A DNA stretch of 64,000 nucleotides from Pseudovibrio brasiliensis (lineage in GTDB: Bacteria > Pseudomonadota > Alphaproteobacteria > Rhizobiales > Stappiaceae): contig NZ_CP074126.1 of assembly GCF_018282095.1 (NCBI RefSeq), forward strand, positions 2,056,501 through 2,120,500. The letters are read 5' to 3'. Below are positions 26,350 to 34,805 of this stretch, one piece after another. The notes beneath the pieces were generated by a model. It searched no databases. It worked only from the letters and a program-made list of their open reading frames with translations, and was not told the DNA's origin. Made by a program: the position numbers and the translations under genes. The first letter of the stretch is position 1. Every line of letters begins with the position of its first letter.

Positions 26350-27402
26350 TCAGTCCTGAAAGGACTTGAGAGACGGGAAAATGATATCCGGATCCTGGAT
26401 GGTCTGCTCAAATGGGCCATCCGGATGATCCATGGTTTTCAGCAGGTTAGTACCCAGCAGAACCCCAGCCTCCTGAATGTCTTCGCTGATGTTGTCGATG
26501 TGCGGATCAATCTGATGCAGTGTCTGCGAGCTTGATTTCACCACCGCATCAAAATCCAGCCCACGTGCTTTCCCAGCCTGACGATAGCCGTTTGCAATCG
26601 CAAGGAACGAAGTTTCACCCGGACAGATGAACCCATCCGGCGCTTCCGGTGAACTGGCGATATTCTTTGCCCACTCAAACACCTCCGGCATATCCGAATC
26701 CAGACTGATCCCGCCCGGAATATAGCTTTGCAGCCCTTCCTGTCGGATGGCGCGCATATAGCCGTAATTCAGATGCTGGTGAAACGTGAAGTGGTTAGGG
26801 GGCAGGATAATGCAAATCCGCCGCCGCCCTTTTTGCATCAACCGAAGCACGGATTCGTAAGCAAACTTCTCGTTGTTATAGTCAACGTAGGAGTGCTGAT
26901 AGCCGAACTCAGTCCGTCCATGCGTGGTGAACGGAAAACTGCGCTCCCGAAGAAACCGCACCCGCTCATCAAAAGGCCGCGTCCGCGAGAAGATGATTCC
27001 GTCCGCCAGCTTATTGCGCACGATGTACTCAACCGGCTCAATCGGATCACCGCCAAGAAACTGCGGTGTCACATTCAGATGATAATCCGTCCCTGCCAAA
27101 GCATGGGCCACACCAGTGATCAGGGAGTTCCCAAATCCGAGGATTTCGTTGTGTGGGTCAAGAATCAGCGAAACAACTTTGGTTTTGCCCGTACGCAATC
27201 TTTGAGCGGCGCGATCAGGAACATAGCCAATTTCTTCAGCAACTTTACTTACGCGCAGGCGGGTTGCCTGTGCAATCTTTTCATCCCCCTGAAGCGCCCG
27301 CGAGACAGTTGTCACCGCAAGACCGGTGATTTCCGCAATTGTCTTCTGCGTCGGTTTCGAAGCGGAGTGAGAGGAGGAAATTGTTGGTTTTTTCGTCGGC
27401 AT
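26350..27402 (-). CDS. LacI family repressor of the sugar ABC operon
   Basis: A 350-residue repressor. The helix-turn-helix is at about residues 20-42 (KTIAEITGLAVTTVSRALQG), then the hinge helix (DRAAQRLRTGKTKVVSLI) and a periplasmic-binding-protein fold for the inducer. I start it at ATG 27402 because GGGAGG lies 12 bases upstream and the length is then normal; an upstream extension to 27498 would run into the promoter. It is divergent from the importer operon, and a LacI-type operator overlaps the importer promoter, so it very probably represses that operon until sugar is present. Confidence 0.9.
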   Translation of the reverse strand: MPTKKPTISSSHSASKPTQKTIAEITGLAVTTVSRALQGDEKIAQATRLRVSKVAEEIGYVPDRAAQRLRTGKTKVVSLILDPHNEILGFGNSLITGVAHALAGTDYHLNVTPQFLGGDPIEPVEYIVRNKLADGIIFSRTRPFDERVRFLRERSFPFTTHGRTEFGYQHSYVDYNNEKFAYESVLRLMQKGRRRICIILPPNHFTFHQHLNYGYMRAIRQEGLQSYIPGGISLDSDMPEVFEWAKNIASSPEAPDGFICPGETSFLAIANGYRQAGKARGLDFDAVVKSSSQTLHQIDPHIDNISEDIQEAGVLLGTNLLKTMDHPDGPFEQTIQDPDIIFPSLKSFQD

Positions 27403-27520
27403 ATGAAACCAGTTTACCTCCCGTAAGTCAGCCAGATCTTCATTATAACGATGCAACAAATTCAGTGAGTAACATTTGATACAAAAAAGATCATTCAAGT
27501 CAATGGCTTCACTTTTAGCA

Positions 27521-27549
27521 TTGACAGATCCGATATTTGTAACGTTATA
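27521..27549 (+). promoter_or_regulatory. Sigma70 promoter with overlapping LacI-type operator
   Basis: TTGACA (27521-27526) and GTTATA (27544-27549) are spaced by 17 bases. The dyad TGTAAC|GTTATA (27538-27549), centred on CG as LacI-family operators are, covers the -10 box. It lies 60 bp before the binding-protein start, next to a divergent lacI gene. Confidence 0.65.
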
Positions 27550-27608
27550 AGTACTATGTTAGTCGTATTTTTGTGTAGAAATTTTAAGTTGTGATCGGGA
27601 GGCAACAC

Positions 27609-28859
27609 ATGCACAAACTACTAGTGAAAACCACATCCGCTCTGGCATTGCTGGCTGCAACAGCAACCACATCCGTAGCGGCAGACGTGGAAGTTCTGCA
27701 CTGGTGGACTTCAGGCGGTGAAGCGGCTGCGCTTAACGTACTGAAGAAAGACTTGGAATCTCAGGGCATCGGTTGGGCTGATATGCCTGTAGCAGGCGGC
27801 GGCGGTGAATCCGCAATGACCGTTCTGCGTGCACGCGTAACAGCTGGCAACGCGCCAACTGCAGTTCAGATGCTCGGTTTCGACATCCAGGACTGGGCGA
27901 AAGAAGGCGCTCTGGCTGACCTGAACGCAGTTGCTGCAAAAGAAGGCTGGGACAAAGTTGTTCCTGCTGCTCTTCAGCGTTTTGCGAAGTACGATGGCAA
28001 GTGGATCTCCGCGCCAGTAAACGTACACTCCACCAACTGGGTATGGGCAAACAAAGCAGTGCTGGACAAGCACGGCATTGCAGCTCCAACCACTTGGGAA
28101 GAGTTCACCGCAGCGCTTGATAAGCTGAAAGCAGCTGGCGTTACTCCACTGGCACACGGCGGTCAGGCTTGGCAGGACGCAACCTTGTTCGACGCAATCG
28201 TCATGAGCACCGGTGGCGCAGACTTCTATAAAGCTGCATTCATCGATCTGGACGAAGCTGCTCTTGGTTCTGACACCATGAAAGAAGCGTTTGACCGCAT
28301 GGGTGTACTGCGCGCAAACGTTGACGAAAACTTCTCCGGTCGTGACTGGAACCTTGCAACTGCAATGGTCATCAACGGTGAAGCTGGTTTCCAGATGATG
28401 GGTGACTGGGCAAAGGGTGAGTTCCTCGGCGCTGGCAAAAAGCCAGGCGAAGACTTCCTCTGCTTCCGCTTCCCAGGCACGCAGAACCAGGTCACCTTCA
28501 ACGCTGACCAGTTCGCAATGTTCGATCAGGGCGGTGAAGTGTCCAAAGAGCAGGCTGCTCTGGCAAGCGCGATCCTTTCTCCAACCTTCCAGTCCGCGTT
28601 TAACGTTGTGAAGGGTTCAGTTCCTGCACGTACCGACGTTTCCGATGAAGCGTTTGATGCATGTGCAAAACAGGGCATGAAAGATCTGGCAGCAGCTGCA
28701 GCAAGCGGCAACCTCTTCGGTTCCATGGCGCATGGCCACTCTGCACCTGCATCCGTGAAAAACGCCATTTATGACGTTGTAACTGCACACTTTAACGGTG
28801 AGTACGACTCCGCTACCGCTGTTGAAGAGCTGGTAGACGCTGTCTCCATCGCGAAGTAA
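27609..28859 (+). CDS. Sugar ABC transporter substrate-binding protein (GtsA-like, CUT1)
   Basis: A 416-residue periplasmic binding protein of family 1. ATG 27609 follows GGGAGG; in-frame starts further up are inside the leader. The signal peptide ends at TTSVAA (about residue 25), and the mature protein starts [18 protein letters not shown]. This start, with [23 protein letters not shown] at about 55, resembles the glucose/mannose-binding GtsA proteins. The codon use is regular and the gene is probably highly expressed. A strong hairpin follows it. The exact sugar is inferred; glucose, mannose or a small glucoside are possible. Confidence 0.88.
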   Translation: MHKLLVKTTSALALLAATATTSVAADVEVLHWWTSGGEAAALNVLKKDLESQGIGWADMPVAGGGGESAMTVLRARVTAGNAPTAVQMLGFDIQDWAKEGALADLNAVAAKEGWDKVVPAALQRFAKYDGKWISAPVNVHSTNWVWANKAVLDKHGIAAPTTWEEFTAALDKLKAAGVTPLAHGGQAWQDATLFDAIVMSTGGADFYKAAFIDLDEAALGSDTMKEAFDRMGVLRANVDENFSGRDWNLATAMVINGEAGFQMMGDWAKGEFLGAGKKPGEDFLCFRFPGTQNQVTFNADQFAMFDQGGEVSKEQAALASAILSPTFQSAFNVVKGSVPARTDVSDEAFDACAKQGMKDLAAAAASGNLFGSMAHGHSAPASVKNAIYDVVTAHFNGEYDSATAVEELVDAVSIAK

Positions 28860-28866
28860 TTTTAAG

Positions 28867-28893
28867 TGGGGCCGATGCGTCGGCCCCATTTTT
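28867..28893 (+). terminator. Terminator-like hairpin after the binding-protein gene
   Basis: TGGGGCCGA (28867-28875) and TCGGCCCCA (28880-28888) form a perfect 9-bp stem with a 4-base loop and a following T5 run. Being inside the operon, it should let through only part of the transcription to the permease genes. Confidence 0.8.
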
Positions 28894-28926
28894 CCCAAAA
28901 CAACATAAAATCTGGGGGCAGGGATC

Positions 28927-29868
28927 ATGGTCGACCAGACCACTTCATCCGTTGCCATGGCCGCTGACTATCAAGCGCCAACGGCAGTAAAACCGGACCT
29001 GCGGACAAGACTCCAAAATCTCATTCCAAAACTGGTGCTTTCACCCTCCTTGGCTCTGATCTTGGTCTTTGTCTATGGATTTATCATTTTCTCCGTGTAC
29101 CTCTCCTTCACAGGAAGCCGCATCCTGCCGGTTTATGACTGGGTAGGGCTGGAGAACTATGAAAAGCTATTCCGGCTGCGGCATTGGTCCATTGCCATCA
29201 AAAACCTTGGCATCTTCGCCGGTCTGTACATCGCAATCTGTACAGCCATTGGTTTGAGCCTTGCGGTTTTTCTGGACCAGAAGATCCGCGGTGAGGGCTT
29301 CTTGCGTCCAATCTTCCTGTATCCGATGGCGCTGAGCTTCATCGTGACAGGTACAGCGTGGAAATGGTTCCTCGATCCGGGCATCGGCCTTGAGCACACC
29401 ATGCACTTGTGGGGCTGGGAAAGCTTTGAGTTCGACTGGATCAAGAACCGCGACTTTGCAATCTACACCGTCGTGATTGCAGCTGTTTGGCAAACATCTG
29501 GCTTCGTGATGGCCATGTTCCTAGCTGGTCTGCGCGGCATCGACAACGAGATCCTCAAAGCAGCTCAGATCGATGGTGCATCCAATTGGAACATGTACCG
29601 CCGCATCATCATTCCGCAGCTGCGTCCGGCATTCCTTTCAGCCTTCGTGATCCTGTCACACCTCGCCATTAAGTCCTACGACCTTGTCGTAGCATTGACT
29701 GGTGGTGGACCGGGCCGGGCTACTGAGGTGCCAGCGACCTTCATGTACTCGTACACCTTCACACGCAACCAGATGGGCATCGGCGCCAGTTCCGCTGTTA
29801 TCATGCTCATGACCATTGCCGCGATCATGGTGCCGTACCTCTATGCCGAACTGCGGGAGAAAAAATAA
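28927..29868 (+). CDS. Sugar ABC transporter permease (MalF/UgpA type)
   Basis: A 313-residue inner-membrane protein with six hydrophobic segments, the first at about residues 39-61. The ATPase-docking EAA loop is EILKAAQIDGASNWNMYRRIIIPQLRP near 210. A typical ALTGGGPGRATEVPATFMY follows. Start 28927 lies after GGGGGCAGGGATC. Its stop shares one base with the next permease start (TAATG), so the two are translated together. Confidence 0.92.
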   Translation: MVDQTTSSVAMAADYQAPTAVKPDLRTRLQNLIPKLVLSPSLALILVFVYGFIIFSVYLSFTGSRILPVYDWVGLENYEKLFRLRHWSIAIKNLGIFAGLYIAICTAIGLSLAVFLDQKIRGEGFLRPIFLYPMALSFIVTGTAWKWFLDPGIGLEHTMHLWGWESFEFDWIKNRDFAIYTVVIAAVWQTSGFVMAMFLAGLRGIDNEILKAAQIDGASNWNMYRRIIIPQLRPAFLSAFVILSHLAIKSYDLVVALTGGGPGRATEVPATFMYSYTFTRNQMGIGASSAVIMLMTIAAIMVPYLYAELREKK

Positions 29869-30749
29869 TGTCCGTAGCCTCGACAGACAATGCCATCAAC
29901 ACAGGGCGTATCACGCGCGCGTTCATCTACCTGATGTTGATCCTGTTCGCCACGTTCTACCTGCTGCCATTCGGCATCATGGTGATCAACTCCGTGAAGC
30001 CGCTCTCTGAAATCACAGGCGGCAACATGATGGCGCTGCCTCAGGCCTTCACGCTGGAACCATGGCTGAAAGCCTGGAACAGCGCGCAGATCGGTGTTGA
30101 ACCAACAGGCCTGAAGCCATACTTCTGGAATTCCCTGAAAATGGTGTTCCCAGCTGTTGCAATCTCAACCGTTCTGGGTGCTTTGAATGGTTACGTGCTG
30201 ACCAAGTGGCGCTTTAAGGGTGATACGATCCTGTTCGGTCTGATGCTGTTTGCCTGCTTCATTCCGTTCCAGATCGTGCTGATACCAATGGCACGTGTGC
30301 TTGGTTTCCTCGGTATCGCGGGCTCCACGCCGGGTCTTGTTCTGGTGCACGTGGTCTATGGCCTTGGCTTCACCACGCTGTACTTCAGAAACTACTATCA
30401 GGTGTTCCCGACAGAGCTGATCCGCGCAGCACAAATTGATGGGGCAGGGTTTTTCCGCATCTTCTGGCGCATCATGCTGCCAAGTTCAGGTCCAATCATC
30501 GTGGTTTCCGTCATCTGGCAGTTCACCAACATCTGGAATGACTTCCTGTTTGGTGCGTCTTTTGCGGACCTTGATAGTCAGCCAATGACCGTGGCTCTGA
30601 ACAACCTCGTCAGCTCTTCAACGGGCGTCAAAGAATATAACGTTCATTTTGCCGGAGCGATCCTAGCCGCATTGCCAACACTGCTCGTGTACATCGTGGC
30701 TGGCCGCTACTTCGTAAGAGGCCTGATGGCCGGATCGGTGAAGGGATAA
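29868..30749 (+). CDS. Sugar ABC transporter permease (MalG/UgpE type)
   Basis: A 293-residue partner permease with six membrane segments, the first at about residues 17-40. The EAA loop is ELIRAAQIDGAGFFRIFWRIMLPSSGP near residue 184. The C-terminal YFVRGLMAGSVKG is a family signature. It pairs with the preceding subunit, and the ATPase gene begins five bases after its stop. Confidence 0.92.
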   Translation: MSVASTDNAINTGRITRAFIYLMLILFATFYLLPFGIMVINSVKPLSEITGGNMMALPQAFTLEPWLKAWNSAQIGVEPTGLKPYFWNSLKMVFPAVAISTVLGALNGYVLTKWRFKGDTILFGLMLFACFIPFQIVLIPMARVLGFLGIAGSTPGLVLVHVVYGLGFTTLYFRNYYQVFPTELIRAAQIDGAGFFRIFWRIMLPSSGPIIVVSVIWQFTNIWNDFLFGASFADLDSQPMTVALNNLVSSSTGVKEYNVHFAGAILAALPTLLVYIVAGRYFVRGLMAGSVKG

Positions 30750-30754
30750 GTACT

Positions 30755-31870
30755 ATGAGCTTTCTGAAAATCAATAATGCGACCAAGTCTTACGGCTCTA
30801 CAAAGGTGCTTCACAACATCGATATCGACGTGGAAGAAGGTGAGTTCCTTGTTCTCGTCGGGCCGTCCGGTTGCGGTAAATCTACTCTGCTCAACATGAT
30901 CGCTGGTCTGGAGGACATCACCTCTGGCACCATCGACATCAAAGGGCAGACCATGAACGGGGTTCACCCGTCCAAGCGTAACATCGCTATGGTGTTCCAG
31001 TCCTACGCGCTGTATCCAAACATGACCGTAGGCCAGAACATCACGTTCGGTCTGGAAATGCACGGCGTAGCCAAGGCCGAGCGCGACAAGTCCATGAACG
31101 AAGTCGCTGAGATGCTGCAGATCAAGCAGCTGCTGAACCGTAAACCGGGCCAGCTCTCAGGTGGTCAGCGCCAGCGTGTGGCTATGGGCCGTGCGCTTGT
31201 GCGTGACCCGGACGTGTTCTTGTTCGATGAGCCGCTTTCCAACCTTGATGCAAAGCTGCGCGTTGATATGCGCACTGAGATCAAGAAGCTGCACCAGAAG
31301 CTTGGCACCACAATTGTCTACGTGACCCACGACCAGATCGAAGCAATGACGCTGTCCACGCGCATTGCTGTGATGAACGGCGGTTACGTGCAGCAGTTGG
31401 GCACGCCAAAAGAGATCTATGACACGCCTGCAAACCTGTTTGTGGCAAGTTTCATGGGTTCTCCAAGCATGAACCTGGTGCCAGCAAAGGTTGTTGCCAA
31501 CGGCGACGGTATCTTCGCGCAGCTGCCAACCGGTTTGAGCGATCAGGTGAACCTCAAGTTCTCCAACCCAACTGAAGCTCTCAAAGGCTTTGATCAGAAG
31601 GAAATCGTGCTGGGCATCCGTCCGGAAGCGATCACCGATCCTGAAGGGGCGGACCGCAAGGCCAAGCACATTGAGCAGATAACCAACCGCGTTATCGTCA
31701 CCGAACCAGCGGGCTCAGACACTTACGTGATGTCATCTCTCGGCGGCAAAGACTGCAACGCGCGCATGCGGGCGGATGCACAGGTCGTTGCCGGGCAGGA
31801 TGTGCCATTTGCGATCAACATGGATAAAGCCATCCCATTTGATCCTTCCTCAGAAATGCGCATCGCATAA
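30755..31870 (+). CDS. Sugar ABC transporter ATPase (MalK/UgpC/MsmX type)
   Basis: A 371-residue ATPase. Walker A is GPSGCGKSTLLN (residues 37-48), the signature LSGGQRQRVAMGRAL near 134, Walker B VFLFDEPLSNLDAKLR near 154 and the switch THDQIEAM near 190. The C-terminal 130 residues form the MalK-type regulatory OB domain. It completes the operon begun by the binding protein. No catabolic enzyme is included, so the sugar must be processed by enzymes encoded elsewhere. Confidence 0.93.
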   Translation: MSFLKINNATKSYGSTKVLHNIDIDVEEGEFLVLVGPSGCGKSTLLNMIAGLEDITSGTIDIKGQTMNGVHPSKRNIAMVFQSYALYPNMTVGQNITFGLEMHGVAKAERDKSMNEVAEMLQIKQLLNRKPGQLSGGQRQRVAMGRALVRDPDVFLFDEPLSNLDAKLRVDMRTEIKKLHQKLGTTIVYVTHDQIEAMTLSTRIAVMNGGYVQQLGTPKEIYDTPANLFVASFMGSPSMNLVPAKVVANGDGIFAQLPTGLSDQVNLKFSNPTEALKGFDQKEIVLGIRPEAITDPEGADRKAKHIEQITNRVIVTEPAGSDTYVMSSLGGKDCNARMRADAQVVAGQDVPFAINMDKAIPFDPSSEMRIA

Positions 31871-31892
31871 ATCTCAGGAATGCAGAATTCTA

Positions 31893-31922
31893 AAAGCGGG
31901 GGTGGAAACACTCCGGCTTTTT
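31893..31922 (+). terminator. Terminator of the sugar ABC operon
   Basis: AGCGGGGGTG pairs with CACTCCGGCT across a GAAA loop, with one mismatch and one G-U pair, followed by TTTT. It lies in the 138-bp gap before the convergent aromatic operon. Nothing else is seen in that gap. Confidence 0.6.
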
Positions 31923-32008
31923 GCTTGGAAGGAGGAAGGGGTGACTCAGCGGCATCAATTATCTGCAGTCATGACCTGAATCTGATTCAGAACTTTAACT
32001 GCACGCAA

Positions 32009-32737
32009 TTACAGCAGAGCAGTCCCCACGCTCATCCCACCACAAACAAACAGCGTCTGTCCGGTGATGAAACTGGACTTGGGGTCCGCAAAGAACATAA
32101 AGGCATTGGTGATGTCCTCCACCGTGCCAATGCGGCCAACGGGGATGCCATCGGCCAGCTTCTGCTCCTGCTCACTGCCCTTGGGAATGATGCCCCAGAA
32201 ATTATCTGTCTTCACCGGACCAGGCGCCACCACATTCACCGTAATCTGATGTTGCGCCAATTCCAGCGCCCACGTCCGCGCCATCCCGATCATACCAGCC
32301 TTGGATGCACTGTAGGCCGTCCGTGTCTTCGCTCCCAAAGCAGCGCGGGAACCGTTAAACAACACCCGTCCGAACTGCTTCGCCTTCATGCTTGGCAAGA
32401 AGGCTTTGAGCAGCGTCAGAGCTGATCCCAGATGAAGCTGAGCAAGGCCAGCAATGTCATCCGCGTCGGCCTCTTCAATCAGATTGGGAAAGATCAGCCC
32501 CGCATTGTGAATGAGGTGTGTCACCTCATGCTCACCAGCAATCGCATCCGCTGCTGCACTCACTTGCGCCTGATCCAGTAGGTCCGTCTGATGGAAGTGG
32601 AGCTTTGGGTGCTCAAACTCAGGTGCCCGGCGCGACAGGCAAATCACCGTATAGCCAGCCTCTAGCATCTCCTTCGCCAAAGCCGCACCAATACCCTTGT
32701 TGCCACCTGTAATGACCGCAGTGAATTCTTCTGACAT
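32009..32737 (-). CDS. SDR family oxidoreductase, last gene of the aromatic operon
   Basis: A 242-residue short-chain dehydrogenase. The cofactor motif is TGGNKGIGAAL (residues 10-20), NAG is in LIHNAGLI, and the active site is intact with S in FNGSRAAL and YSASK (YxxxK). The start overlaps the cyclase stop by one base (TGATG) behind GGGAGGTCGCTG, so it belongs to the aromatic operon. In an indole-acetate pathway it could interconvert an alcohol and a ketone, for example dioxindole and isatin. That is inference; the sequence shows only an active SDR. Confidence 0.85.
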   Translation of the reverse strand: MSEEFTAVITGGNKGIGAALAKEMLEAGYTVICLSRRAPEFEHPKLHFHQTDLLDQAQVSAAADAIAGEHEVTHLIHNAGLIFPNLIEEADADDIAGLAQLHLGSALTLLKAFLPSMKAKQFGRVLFNGSRAALGAKTRTAYSASKAGMIGMARTWALELAQHQITVNVVAPGPVKTDNFWGIIPKGSEQEQKLADGIPVGRIGTVEDITNAFMFFADPKSSFITGQTLFVCGGMSVGTALL

Positions 32738-33543
32738 CAGCGACCTCCCTTTGGCACAAGCGCCAGCACGCGTAACGGACTGCCAGTCCCGCTTTTAATC
32801 TTAAGTGGCGCGCACAGGATCATGGCGCCTGTTGCTGGTAACTGATCCAGATTGCACATGCATTGCAGTCCATACTTGCCAGCGCCATGCAGATAAAAGT
32901 GAGCCGGATAGGGCGGTGTATAATGCGCACCTTGGCCCGCATCCGTCCCCACAGTCTCCGTACCAAATCCGCGGATACTGCGTTCATCAATTAGAAACCG
33001 GATCGCCTCTGGCGTTGGCCCCGGCGAATGCGGCCCATCATCCCGCATATTCAGGTAAGCCGCACCGCTGCGCTTACTCCAGTCCGTGCGCATGAACACC
33101 CAGCTGTCTGCTGGAATACGCCCGTGCTCGACCTCCCAAGCTGCAATAATCTCCGGTGTCAGCTCAAAGTCATCATCCTGCGCAGATCCTTGCGAGCAAT
33201 CGATCACCACCACCGGACCAACAAAGTGCTCAGGCGGAATGGAATCCACCGTGTTGTTGGGCAGATCCTTGCCGGAAATCCAATGAATCGGTGCATCAAA
33301 GTGAGTGCCGGTATGTTCTGAGCAGGTGAAGGTGTTCCACTTCCACGCCGGACCACGATGATCATAGGCAGAAATCTCTTCCATCCGAAAGCGCGCGCAC
33401 TGTCCAAACTCAGGCGGCAGCACGATCACCGGAAAGTCCGGATCAAGCGTGTGCGTCAGGTCCACCACCTCCACACCGCCAGAAAGCAAAGCAGAGCTGA
33501 GCAGTTCAACTGGGTTCACCAGTTTCTCCTTCAAGGCTTCCAT
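32737..33543 (-). CDS. Cyclase-family metal hydrolase, isatin hydrolase candidate
   Basis: A 268-residue member of the cyclase/kynurenine formamidase family. The metal motif HxGTHxDxPxH is complete: H77, H81, D83 and H87 (SEHTGTHFDAPIHW). ATG 33543 follows GGAGG; an in-frame TTG two codons earlier overlaps the upstream stop. The family includes Mn-dependent isatin hydrolase, described from the related marine genus Labrenzia, which opens isatin to isatinate. Kynurenine formamidase is the main alternative, but no kynurenine-pathway gene is near, while a Rieske dioxygenase, CoA ligase, retro-aldolase candidate and indolepyruvate oxidoreductase are. Family call is firm, isatin specificity moderate. 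Confidence 0.75.
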   Translation of the reverse strand: MEALKEKLVNPVELLSSALLSGGVEVVDLTHTLDPDFPVIVLPPEFGQCARFRMEEISAYDHRGPAWKWNTFTCSEHTGTHFDAPIHWISGKDLPNNTVDSIPPEHFVGPVVVIDCSQGSAQDDDFELTPEIIAAWEVEHGRIPADSWVFMRTDWSKRSGAAYLNMRDDGPHSPGPTPEAIRFLIDERSIRGFGTETVGTDAGQGAHYTPPYPAHFYLHGAGKYGLQCMCNLDQLPATGAMILCAPLKIKSGTGSPLRVLALVPKGGR

Positions 33544-33545
33544 GG

Positions 33546-34805
33546 TCAAAGCGCCTCCAGACTTGTCATTTCTTTTTCAAGCACCTTTGGGCTTTCCATA
33601 AATTTACGCCGGATGTCCTTGGCAACGTCGCCCACATACACATCCTCCAGCCCCGCTTGCAGCGCCTTCACCAACTCTCGTGCCAGCGCACCAGCAGGTA
33701 CCTTGGGTGGAGGCAAAGGCTGATGCCATTCATCCTCAGTCGGCCCGCAATACACATTCACCACCCGCACACCAGACGCCGCCATCTCCGCCCGCAAGCA
33801 CTGCGAGAGGGAATGCGCGGCGGCATTGGAGGCGGAGAAACTGCCAAAGCCGGGATTGCTCACCAGCGAGTAGATTGAAAGCACATTCACCCATGCAACA
33901 GCGCTGTTCACCCCATCTGCACTACGACCCGCCATAGCAGGAGCAAAGGCCTGCGCCAGACGCATCATGCCGAAATAGTTGACCTGCATCTCATCCATAG
34001 CAAAGCCCACATCCCCACGACCCTGAATGCCACCGGGGCGCACAAAACGGGCATTGTTGATCAGAATGTCGACCTTGCCGCCAAACTCACCAGCAAGCTC
34101 CTGAACTGAGGTGGTGTCAGTAACATCTAAAGAAACCAGCTCAACGCCTTGAAGAGACTCAAGTTTAGGTCGGTCAGAGTAGGGGCGCCAACCCTCAGAC
34201 TCCCCAACAAACACCGCAGAAGCCCCAGCCTCTAGCAGGCTCTTCGCCAGCGCATAAGCATTCGGATTGCGTGCATCCGTAATCAGAATACGACGGAACT
34301 TCGGGTCACACGTAAGCTCGCGAAGCTGCATATCATCCTCCTGCAACTGGGCTCTTTCCATGGGCAACGCTAGCAAAACGCTCTGTCCGGACTTATCAAG
34401 CCGATTGATCAGCTGAACCTTATCACCAACTGTCACTTCACTGTGCAGATGGCACATAACGGAAGGCCCAATATCCAAATGCACCGTTCCAAGCCGCCAT
34501 GGCGTACGCTCACGGAAATAAGTGTTCGTGCTCGTGCGCACCGTGGATGTCGCAATCAGCTTCCCGTGCGGCGAAACATCCTGCCAAACCAACCGATCAG
34601 ATAAACAACAGGCACAAGCATCCCGCGCAGGGTATTGAACTGTTGAGCAATCAGGTTCTGCACAGACCTGTAGCATAAACCGCCCTTCAGCTGCGGCAGC
34701 TGCTATAAACAGAGCAGAACGGCTTCGATAATGGGATGGCAACGTTGGCACACGGGTGCGCACCTGCGGGTTCTTTTTCGGCGGTTTTTGAAGTGGTGTC
34801 ACCAT
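33546..34805 (-). CDS. DUF35 OB-fold/zinc-ribbon domain fused to a degenerate SDR domain
   Basis: A 419-residue fusion. Residues about 20-160 are a DUF35 acyl-CoA-associated domain: cysteines C48, C53, C64, C66 and C67 form the zinc-ribbon region, and an OB fold follows (GKLIATSTVRTSTNTYFRERTPWRLGTVHLD). Residues about 170-400 have the SDR fold (DILINNARFV..MDEMQVNYFGMMRLAQAF), but the cofactor glycine motif is replaced by TDARNPNAYAL and the YxxxK pair reads FSASN, so dehydrogenase activity is unlikely. DUF35 proteins partner thiolase-fold enzymes, and the thiolase-like gene is directly upstream with a one-base overlap. ATG 34805 follows GGAGG. The fused inactive SDR may be structural. Confidence 0.8.
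   Translation of the reverse strand: MVTPLQKPPKKNPQVRTRVPTLPSHYRSRSALFIAAAAAEGRFMLQVCAEPDCSTVQYPARDACACCLSDRLVWQDVSPHGKLIATSTVRTSTNTYFRERTPWRLGTVHLDIGPSVMCHLHSEVTVGDKVQLINRLDKSGQSVLLALPMERAQLQEDDMQLRELTCDPKFRRILITDARNPNAYALAKSLLEAGASAVFVGESEGWRPYSDRPKLESLQGVELVSLDVTDTTSVQELAGEFGGKVDILINNARFVRPGGIQGRGDVGFAMDEMQVNYFGMMRLAQAFAPAMAGRSADGVNSAVAWVNVLSIYSLVSNPGFGSFSASNAAAHSLSQCLRAEMAASGVRVVNVYCGPTEDEWHQPLPPPKVPAGALARELVKALQAGLEDVYVGDVAKDIRRKFMESPKVLEKEMTSLEAL

Noticed and set aside
32737-33543. Kynurenine formamidase as the firm call for the cyclase-family gene
   Set aside because: The metal motif fits the whole family, but no kynurenine-pathway gene is near; operon context favours isatin hydrolase.
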